Shown: piece by piece, positions 43,038 to 49,582 of the stretch
Layout of the letters: each line of letters starts with the position of its first letter
Position numbering within the stretch: the stretch's first letter is position 1
Assembly: GCA_905234605.1 (NCBI GenBank)
Contig: CAJOIE010000002.1
Location: forward strand, 124,001-188,000
Direction: 5' to 3'
Source: an uncultured Bacteroidaceae bacterium
GTDB lineage: Bacteria; Bacteroidota; Bacteroidia; Bacteroidales; Bacteroidaceae
DNA: 64,000 nt
Notes under the pieces: model-generated
The model's input: the letters and a program-made list of their open reading frames with translations, nothing else
Told to the model about the DNA's origin: nothing
The model's database searches: none
Position numbers and translations under genes: made by a program

Positions 43038-44366
43038 TTAGTGCTTGTCGGTTATTGGGTTGGCTTGTTGCTCCACGCTACCGCTCGTGTCCAGGCGGAA
43101 GAGCTTGTCGGAAGGCCGCACCTTTGCCTCCACGGCGAAGGATACGTTGTCGCCCTGCCGCACCTGTGGGACGGCAAGGCACGAGTCATCGTGCATCTCA
43201 GTGACGGTGCCGGAGATGGCTCCCGTGGTCGGGCCGGTGACGAGGTAGCGGTCGCCCACGTGCAGCTCGGCGGCTTCGATGTGGAACTCGCCGAGGCCGA
43301 GGCGTGAATAGTACTTGGTGGCACGGCCCACGTAGACTTTGCGCTCGGTGGCCTCGGAGCCGTAGCTGCGTGTCCACTCTCCGAGCTTCTGGCCCTGATA
43401 GTAGCCGTCCCAGAAGCCGCGATTGAAGACGCGGCTCAGACGCTCCGTCCACTCTTCCTGCCGCGACTGGAACGCGGAGAGGCGTGTGTCTGCCGATGAC
43501 GGTTGAGGGCTCATTGCCGTGGCATCGGCAAGTATGGCGTCGAGGGCCTCGCGGTAGCACTCCACCACGGTGCGCACATATTCAGGCCCGCGTGCACGTC
43601 CCTCAATCTTGAACACGCGCACTCCGGCCGCCACCAAGCGGTCGAGGAAGCCTATGGTCTTGAGGTCTTTGGGGCTCATGATGTAGGGACCATCCACGAG
43701 GAGCTCGGTGCCGGTGTCGGCATCGTGCACGGTGTAGGCTCGGCGGCAGAGCTGTGCACACTCACCACGGTTGGCACTGCGGCCCGCATTCAGCAGGCTC
43801 AGGTAGCACTTGCCGGAGACAGCCATGCAGAGGGCTCCATGGCAGAACATCTCTATGCGCACCTCACGCCCCGAGGGGCCGCAGATGTGCTGCTCACGGA
43901 TGTCACGGTGTATGGCTTCCACCTGCTCTATGCGCAGTTCGCGAGCCAGCACCACCACGTCGGCCCATTGCGCATAGAAGCGCAGGGCCTCGGTGTTGGA
44001 GATGTTGAGCTGTGTGGACAGGTGCACCTCGAGGCCGAGCTCACGGGCACGGTTGAGCGCAGCCACGTCGGAGGCTATCACAGCCGAGATGCCGGCCTGG
44101 GCCGCTGCCTCGAGTGTCTGGCACAGCAGGGGCATGTCGTCGTCGTAGACAATGGTGTTGACGGTGAGATAGCTCTTCACGCCATGCTCCCTGCATGTGG
44201 CGGCAATCTCGCGCAGGTCGTCGAGGGTGAATGCCGACGCCGAGTGAGCGCGCATGTTAAGGCGTCCGACACCGAAGTAGACACTGTCGGCACCGGCCTG
44301 AAGCGCGGCGGCGAGGCTCTCACTCGAGCCTACGGGGGCCATGATCTCGAAGTCGGCGCGCGTCAT
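43038..44366 (-). CDS. U32 family peptidase (TrhP/RlhA-like RNA hydroxylation protein)
   Basis: A 442-residue protein of peptidase family U32. Typical parts are APVGSSESLAAALQAGADSVYFGV, HLSTQLNISN, IEMFCHGALCMAVSGKCYLS and NRGECAQLCRRAY with the conserved Cys, followed by KDLKTIGFLDRLVAAGVRVFKIEGRARGPEYV. In E. coli relatives act in hydroxylation of tRNA (TrhP) or 23S rRNA (RlhA), so an RNA-modification role is more likely than proteolysis. The C-terminal part (HVGDRYLVTGPTTGAISG) is a beta-rich domain. The start overlaps aroQ by 4 bp. Confidence 0.92.
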   Translation of the reverse strand: MTRADFEIMAPVGSSESLAAALQAGADSVYFGVGRLNMRAHSASAFTLDDLREIAATCREHGVKSYLTVNTIVYDDDMPLLCQTLEAAAQAGISAVIASDVAALNRARELGLEVHLSTQLNISNTEALRFYAQWADVVVLARELRIEQVEAIHRDIREQHICGPSGREVRIEMFCHGALCMAVSGKCYLSLLNAGRSANRGECAQLCRRAYTVHDADTGTELLVDGPYIMSPKDLKTIGFLDRLVAAGVRVFKIEGRARGPEYVRTVVECYREALDAILADATAMSPQPSSADTRLSAFQSRQEEWTERLSRVFNRGFWDGYYQGQKLGEWTRSYGSEATERKVYVGRATKYYSRLGLGEFHIEAAELHVGDRYLVTGPTTGAISGTVTEMHDDSCLAVPQVRQGDNVSFAVEAKVRPSDKLFRLDTSGSVEQQANPITDKH

Positions 44367-44788
44367 TGTGCAGCGAGCAGTGCTTCTATGGCCAGGCGGT
44401 AGCTGTCGAGGCCGAAGCCGCAGATGACACCACGGCAGGCGGCCGAGATGTAGCTGTGGTGGCGGAAGTCCTCGCGGGTGTGCACATTTGAGATGTGCAC
44501 TTCCACGGCGGGAGCCGACACGGAGCGCAGGGCGTCGCAGAGAGCCACACTGGTGTGGGTGTAGGCTCCCGCGTTGAGCACTATGCCGTCGGCATCGAAG
44601 CCGCAGCTCTGTATGCAGTCCACGAGGTCGCCCTCGTGGTTGCTCTGGTAGTAGTCTATCTGCACCTCGGGATAGTGCTGGCGGAGCTCGGCGAGGTAGT
44701 CGTCGAATGTGCGTGAGCCATACACGGATGGTTCGCGCACCCCCAGCATGTTGAGGTTGGGACCGTTGATAATCTGTATCTTAGCCAT
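44363..44788 (-). CDS. aroQ: 3-Dehydroquinate dehydratase, type II
   Basis: A 141-residue enzyme of the shikimate pathway that converts 3-dehydroquinate to 3-dehydroshikimate. It begins KIQIINGPNLNMLGVREPSVYG with the catalytic Tyr and shows YYQSNHEGDLVDCI, IVLNAGAYTHTSVAL and VEVHISNVHTREDFRH with the key His/Ser residues. The start at 44788 matches the family; an ATG 54 bp earlier has no similarity. It is probably co-transcribed with the downstream U32 peptidase gene. Confidence 0.96.
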   Translation of the reverse strand: MAKIQIINGPNLNMLGVREPSVYGSRTFDDYLAELRQHYPEVQIDYYQSNHEGDLVDCIQSCGFDADGIVLNAGAYTHTSVALCDALRSVSAPAVEVHISNVHTREDFRHHSYISAACRGVICGFGLDSYRLAIEALLAAQ

Positions 44789-44860
44789 ATCTAAGGAGAG
44801 GATGTAAACTGTAGGATGTAAGACCCGACACGATTGAGGCACCGATGTGCCCTGTTGCTC

Positions 44861-45937
44861 TCAGTGGGTGCGACGGACGGCATAGTCGAGGTATGCACCG
44901 AGCGCGGTGGCCACGTCGGGGTTGCGGAGTGTGGCAAGTATGGCGCGTGCCTCGGCGGCGAGCCGCTGCATCTCCTGCTCGGTATAGGCCACACCGCCCT
45001 GCTCACGGGCCATGCGGATGAGAGCCTCGAAATCGGCAGCGGTGGCCTCGCCACGACGCACGCGCAATGCCATCTCGGTGTAGGCCTGTGCGGAGGTCTC
45101 TGCCGACGGGGCTGAAAGGGGGTGCAGGGTGTCGGCGCGGAGGGTGCAGGGTGTCGGCGCGGAGGGTGCAGGGTGCACGGCCGACACGGTGCAGGGTGCC
45201 TCGTGCCGCGTCAGTGGGTAGAGGTATGGCAGTGACAGCTTGCCCTCGCGGAGGTCGTTGGCCGCGGGCTTGCCCACGTCATGCTGTGTGTCGAGGTCGA
45301 AGAGGTCGTCGCGCAGCTGGAAGCACAGCCCCACGAGATGGCCGAGGCGCTCCATGGCCTCCACCTGCCGGTCGTCGGCTCCTCCGAGACGGGCTCCGAG
45401 GCGCGCGCATGTGGCGAAGAGGGCTGCTGTCTTCTTGGCTATGACCTCGTAGTAGGTGTCGATGCTGAAGGTCGTGGCATCGGTGGCATGCAGTTGCAGC
45501 AGCTCGCCGTCGGCCAGCTGCTGCCCCAGCCATGCCGTGCGCTCCACGGCCTCGGCGCAGCCCGTGCGCACTATCTGGCTGAGGGCTGCCGACGTGAGGT
45601 AGTCTCCCACGAGCACTGCGGCCTTGTTGTCGAAGAGTGCGTTGACGGAGGCCTGGCCCCGGCGGCGGTCACTCTCGTCGACCACATCGTCGTGCACGAG
45701 GCTCGCCGTGTGCAGCAGCTCCAGCCCCACGGCGGCATGGATGGCTGCCGGCGTGACTCGGCCTGCCTCGCGTGCGCACAGCAGCAGCAGCGTGGGCCGC
45801 ATAATCTTGCCTGCGCGCTGCCCTATGTGCTGCAAGGCGGCATGGAGCAGGCTGTTGGGCGAGCTGAGGGTGGAGCGGTAGGCCCGGCTGTAGTCCGTGA
45901 GCTCCTGTTCTATGGGACGGCGTATGGTGTCTGTCAT
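44861..45937 (-). CDS. All-trans polyprenyl diphosphate synthase, with a repeat array inserted in the gene
   Basis: A 358-residue prenyl chain-elongating enzyme, probably making the side chain of menaquinone. Both Asp-rich motifs are intact (HDDVVDESDRRRG near 82 and LRDDLFDLDTQ near 213), along with GKIMRPTLLLL and VLVGDYLTSAAL. Residues about 246-273, after KLSLPYLYPL, are encoded by repeat array A5: a stretch rich in Pro, Cys, Thr, His and Ala that is not part of the family and lies in a loop between helices. The four repeat copies are read in three different frames. A -7 box lies 9 bp before the start, so the mRNA is nearly leaderless. The downstream gap to aroQ is 72 bp. Confidence 0.92.
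   Translation of the reverse strand: MTDTIRRPIEQELTDYSRAYRSTLSSPNSLLHAALQHIGQRAGKIMRPTLLLLCAREAGRVTPAAIHAAVGLELLHTASLVHDDVVDESDRRRGQASVNALFDNKAAVLVGDYLTSAALSQIVRTGCAEAVERTAWLGQQLADGELLQLHATDATTFSIDTYYEVIAKKTAALFATCARLGARLGGADDRQVEAMERLGHLVGLCFQLRDDLFDLDTQHDVGKPAANDLREGKLSLPYLYPLTRHEAPCTVSAVHPAPSAPTPCTLRADTLHPLSAPSAETSAQAYTEMALRVRRGEATAADFEALIRMAREQGGVAYTEQEMQRLAAEARAILATLRNPDVATALGAYLDYAVRRTH
45119..45197. repeat. Array A5 of the 22-23 bp periodic TGCA repeat, four units, inside a gene
   Basis: Units start at 45119, 45141, 45163 and 45186 (spacings 22, 22, 23): GGGGTGCAGGGT, two AGGGTGCAGGGT and ACGGTGCAGGGT. The first two intervals are identical. The array is in the coding sequence of the polyprenyl synthase (minus strand). 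Confidence 0.85.
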
Positions 45938-45945
45938 AATCGTGG

Positions 45946-45953
45946 CAAAGGTA
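45946..45953 (-). promoter_or_regulatory. -7 box (TACCTTTG) for the polyprenyl synthase
   Basis: Exact TAnnTTTG on the minus strand, 8 bp from the ATG at 45937; transcription would start at or beside the start codon. Confidence 0.6.
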
Positions 45954-45975
45954 GGGCTTTGTCAGAATAAATCGT

Positions 45976-45983
45976 CACCTTTG
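45976..45983 (+). promoter_or_regulatory. Near-consensus -7 box (CACCTTTG) for the radical SAM gene
   Basis: One base off TAnnTTTG, 8 bp before the ATG at 45992 and back-to-back with the polyprenyl synthase promoter. If used, the mRNA has almost no leader. Confidence 0.4.
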
Positions 45984-45991
45984 CAGTTGAT

Positions 45992-46771
45992 ATGTCGACC
46001 ATCATCTACCCCTCACCCGTATTCGGTCCGGTGCACAGCCGCCGCCTCGGCGTCTCGCTCGGCATCAACCTCCTGCCTGCCGACGGCAAGGTGTGCTCCT
46101 TCGATTGTATCTACTGCGAGTGCGGCCTCAACGCCGAGCGTCGTGCCTCGCTGCCGCTGCCCACGCGCACGGAGGTGGCAGCAGCCCTCGAGACCAGGCT
46201 CACGGAGATGGCAGCCCGGGGCGTGCGTCCCGACGTGCTCACCTTTGCCGGCAACGGCGAGCCCACGCTGCACCCTGCCTTCGCCGCCATCATCGGCGAC
46301 ACCATTGCCCTGCGCGACCGCCACTGCCCCGAGGCACGCATCAGCGTGCTCTCCAACGCCACACAGCTGCACCGCGCCGACGTGCATGCAGCCCTCATGC
46401 GCGTGGACAACAACATACAGAAGCTCGACACCGTGGACACAGCCTTCATACGCGCCGTGGACCGCCCCCAGGGCCGCTACGACGTGGAGCGCGTGGTGGC
46501 ACAGATGAAGGCCTTCGGCGGGCAGGTCGTAGTGCAGACCATGTTTCTCACCGGCACCGACGCCGCAGGCCACGACGTGGACAACACCACCGAGCGGCAC
46601 GTGCAGCCGTGGCTCGACGCACTGCGCCGCATAGCCCCGCGCCAGGTGATGATATACACCGTCGACCGCGAGACACCCGTGCCCACACTGCGCAAGGCAC
46701 AGCCAGAGCGGCTCGACGCCATAGCCGCACAGGTGAAGGCAATAGGCATCGACTGCTCCGTGGCCTACTGA
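45992..46771 (+). CDS. Radical SAM protein
   Basis: A 259-residue radical SAM enzyme. The [4Fe-4S]-binding CxxxCxxC is CSFDCIYC (about residues 35-42), and the GNGEPTLHP segment (about 89) is the GGE-like SAM-binding motif seen in a family of unassigned radical SAM proteins. The N-terminus FGPVHSRRLGVSLGINLLP is typical of that group, and TMFLTGTDAAGHDVDNT and VMIYTVDRETPVP follow in the usual places. The substrate is unknown. It is the first gene of a plus-strand run and is followed 11 bp later by the aspartyl protease gene. Confidence 0.85.
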   Translation: MSTIIYPSPVFGPVHSRRLGVSLGINLLPADGKVCSFDCIYCECGLNAERRASLPLPTRTEVAAALETRLTEMAARGVRPDVLTFAGNGEPTLHPAFAAIIGDTIALRDRHCPEARISVLSNATQLHRADVHAALMRVDNNIQKLDTVDTAFIRAVDRPQGRYDVERVVAQMKAFGGQVVVQTMFLTGTDAAGHDVDNTTERHVQPWLDALRRIAPRQVMIYTVDRETPVPTLRKAQPERLDAIAAQVKAIGIDCSVAY

Positions 46772-46782
46772 GACACCGACAC

Positions 46783-48021
46783 ATGCGCCACACCACACTG
46801 CACATACTGCTGCTGGCAGCACTCACGGCATCTGCCGCCGAGCGTCCCTACCTCTATAACCCCAAGCGCATCAGCGTGCGCGAGCACGGCTTTGTGGACA
46901 CCATCGCCGTGACCTACAAGGACGGACGCGTGTGGGTGCCCCTGCGCATCGGCGGCCGCAAGGCTCGCTTCATGCTCGACACAGGTGCCGCCCTGTGCAC
47001 CATAGAGCAGGGGGCAGCAGAGCTGGAGCTCACACCCCTGGGCACCATAGCCCGCGCCACCGACGCCAACGGCGTGTCGCAGCAGGCCCGCGTGGTGGCA
47101 CTGCCCGAGATGGAGCTCGGCAGCATACACATAACACAGATGCCGGCACTCATGCAAGCAGGCCGCGGCAGGAAGCCGCAGAGCCACACATCAGTGCCAC
47201 ACCACAAAGCAACCGCCGAAGGCACCATGCAGCAACCCGAGCTCACAGGCACACTGGGCTTCGCCATCATAGCCTGCGGCCTGACAGCCAAGCTCGACCT
47301 GCGCGCCGGCCATCTCATACTCACCGACCGCCGCGACTACTTCGCAGCCGAAGGCGGCAGCCGTGTGCGCTACCGCCACTACCTCAACACTCCCGAGGTG
47401 CCGCTCACGCTGGCAGGACGCACACGCGAGCGCGCCGTGCTCGACACAGGCAACCCGCACCTGCTGCTACTCTCTGCCAAGAGTCTGGCACGCTGGCAGG
47501 ACGAAGGCTCGCCCGTGGCAGCACAGGTGGAGGCCACCACGCACGGACAGGCCTTCACTGGAGCGCATGGCATGGAAGCAATGCGCCGTGTGGACTACGT
47601 GTGTCTCGACCCCGTGGCGTGGGCCGACGTGCAACTGCACAGCCTGCGCACCATAACCACCACAGGACCCACCAGCATCGGGGCAGCACTGTCAGAGCAC
47701 GGAGCCATCGTCGTCGACCCGCACCGCACCACCATCACACTGCAACCCTACGACAACATCCGCGACATCAGCCTGACCACACCCTACACCGACATCTACT
47801 ATGCCGCACAGCAGGACGGCCGTCCCTACGTGAGCCTCGTGCGCCCTGGCTCCGACCAGCAGCGGCAGGGCATGCACGCCGGCGACGTGGTGGAAGCCGT
47901 CAACGGCACACCCATGCGCACCCTGATGCAGCTGCAACGCTACCCCTTCGTGCGCGGACAGGCATACACCTACACCATGCGCCGCGGCCCCGTCACCTAC
48001 GAGGCTACACTCATCAAGTAA
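46783..48021 (+). CDS. Exported retropepsin-like aspartyl protease with PDZ domain
   Basis: A 412-residue protein with a signal peptide (HTTLHILLLAALTASAAE). It has two retropepsin-like motifs in one chain: FMLDTGAALCTI near 62-73 and AVLDTGNPHLLLL near 216-228, so the two active-site Asp may pair within one molecule as in pepsin-like proteases. The last 90 residues form a PDZ domain (RPYVSLVRPGSDQQRQGMHAGDVVEAVNG). A protease role in the periplasm is inferred. It lies 11 bp after the radical SAM gene. Confidence 0.78.
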   Translation: MRHTTLHILLLAALTASAAERPYLYNPKRISVREHGFVDTIAVTYKDGRVWVPLRIGGRKARFMLDTGAALCTIEQGAAELELTPLGTIARATDANGVSQQARVVALPEMELGSIHITQMPALMQAGRGRKPQSHTSVPHHKATAEGTMQQPELTGTLGFAIIACGLTAKLDLRAGHLILTDRRDYFAAEGGSRVRYRHYLNTPEVPLTLAGRTRERAVLDTGNPHLLLLSAKSLARWQDEGSPVAAQVEATTHGQAFTGAHGMEAMRRVDYVCLDPVAWADVQLHSLRTITTTGPTSIGAALSEHGAIVVDPHRTTITLQPYDNIRDISLTTPYTDIYYAAQQDGRPYVSLVRPGSDQQRQGMHAGDVVEAVNGTPMRTLMQLQRYPFVRGQAYTYTMRRGPVTYEATLIK

Positions 48022-48043
48022 AACGGACACACATCACCCCTCA

Positions 48044-49534
48044 ATGGCAAAATACACATCTCTGGCCAAGGACACAGCCATATACGGCCTGAGCAGCATA
48101 GTGGGCCGCTTCCTCAACTACCTGCTCGTGCCCCTCTACACGCACTACATGCCGCGCGAGAGCGGCGACTACGGCGTGAGCACCAACATATATGCCTACA
48201 CAGCCCTGATACTGGTGCTGCTCACCTTCGGCATGGAGACGACACTCTTCCGCTTTGCCGCCGATGCCCCCTGTGCAGGCAGCAAAGACAAGCCTGCCAC
48301 GCCCGCCACCGGCAAGCTGTGGGCCGACACCGTGTTCACCACAGCCATGGCAGTGGTGGGCACGCTGACAGGCGTGTTCCTGCTCTGCATGTTCGGCTTC
48401 ATCACCCCGATAGCCGCCGCACTGGGCTATGCAGACCACCACGAGTACATCCTGATGATGGCCGCCGTGGTGGCTATGGATGCGCTGCAAGCCCTGCCCT
48501 TCAGCTACCTGCGCTACCAGCAGCGCGCCATGCGCTTTGCCACGCTCAAGCTGCTGTTCATCTTCATCAATATAGGCCTCAACCTGCTCTACTTCGTCGT
48601 GCTGGGCAAGACCTCCGTGTTCTATGTCTTCTTCATCAACCTCGTGTGCACGGGCTTCATCACACTGCTCTTCGTGCCCGGGCTGCTGCGGGTGCACTGG
48701 CATCTCGACATCTCCCTGCTCGGCCACATGCTCTCCTACTCCTGGCCCATACTCGTGCTGGGCATAGCAGGCATCCTCAACCAAGTGGCCGACAAGATAA
48801 TATTCCCGTTAGTGTACCCAGACACGGCAGCAGCCACCGTGCAGCTGGGCATCTACGGCAGCTGTGTCAAGATAGCCATGATCATGGCCATGATCACACA
48901 GGCCTTCCGCTACGCATACGAGCCCATAGTGTTCGCCAAGGCCAAGGATGCCGACAAGGGAGAGTACTATGCCCAGGCCATGAAGTACTTCATCATCTTC
49001 ACCCTCCTGGCATTCCTCTGCGTGGTGGGCTACATGCCACTCCTTAAATATATTATAGGGCCGGGCTACCGCGAGGGGCTGGGAGTGGTGCCCATAGTGA
49101 TGGCCGCCGAGATCATGATGGGCATCTACTTCAACCTCTCCTTCTGGTATAAACTCATCGACAAGACCATCTACGGAGCCGTGTTCTCGCTCGCAGGTTG
49201 CGCCGTGCTCGTGGTCATCAACATCATCTTCATACCGCGCTATGGCTACTGGGCTTGTGCCTGGGGCGGCTTTGCCGGCTATGCCACGTGCATGACCCTG
49301 AGCTACCTTGTGGGCCAGCGCATCAACCCCTTCCCCTACCCCATGCGCGACATAGCCCTCTACGTGGCACTCGCCGGCGCGCTCTTCGCCATCATGAGCA
49401 ACCTGCCCGAGGCATGGCCCGCCGCCGCACACCTCGGGGTGTCTACCGCGCTCATAGCACTCTTCGCCGCCGTCATTGCAGGCCGCGACCTGCCACTCCG
49501 CAACCTTCCCGTGGTGGGCAAGTGGTTCAAGTGA
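48044..49534 (+). CDS. Polysaccharide flippase (Wzx/MATE-like)
   Basis: A 496-residue membrane protein with about 12-14 hydrophobic segments. It begins KDTAIYGLSSIVGRFLNYLLVPLYTHYMP, the usual start of Bacteroidetes polysaccharide biosynthesis flippases, and has QVADKIIFPLVYPDTAAATVQLGIYGSCVKIAMIM in the middle. It probably moves lipid-linked oligosaccharides across the inner membrane. No glycan-synthesis genes are directly adjacent, so its glycan is unknown. It follows the aspartyl protease gene by 22 bp. Confidence 0.88.
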   Translation: MAKYTSLAKDTAIYGLSSIVGRFLNYLLVPLYTHYMPRESGDYGVSTNIYAYTALILVLLTFGMETTLFRFAADAPCAGSKDKPATPATGKLWADTVFTTAMAVVGTLTGVFLLCMFGFITPIAAALGYADHHEYILMMAAVVAMDALQALPFSYLRYQQRAMRFATLKLLFIFINIGLNLLYFVVLGKTSVFYVFFINLVCTGFITLLFVPGLLRVHWHLDISLLGHMLSYSWPILVLGIAGILNQVADKIIFPLVYPDTAAATVQLGIYGSCVKIAMIMAMITQAFRYAYEPIVFAKAKDADKGEYYAQAMKYFIIFTLLAFLCVVGYMPLLKYIIGPGYREGLGVVPIVMAAEIMMGIYFNLSFWYKLIDKTIYGAVFSLAGCAVLVVINIIFIPRYGYWACAWGGFAGYATCMTLSYLVGQRINPFPYPMRDIALYVALAGALFAIMSNLPEAWPAAAHLGVSTALIALFAAVIAGRDLPLRNLPVVGKWFK

Positions 49535-49582
49535 GAAGGCTATGCAGCTATACTATCTGACAACCGTCACAAGAGCAACATA

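Noticed and set aside
46093-46782. Long upstream extension of the aspartyl protease frame through the radical SAM gene
   Set aside because: The extension is Arg/His-rich and out of frame with the radical SAM gene; the signal peptide at 46783 marks the true start.
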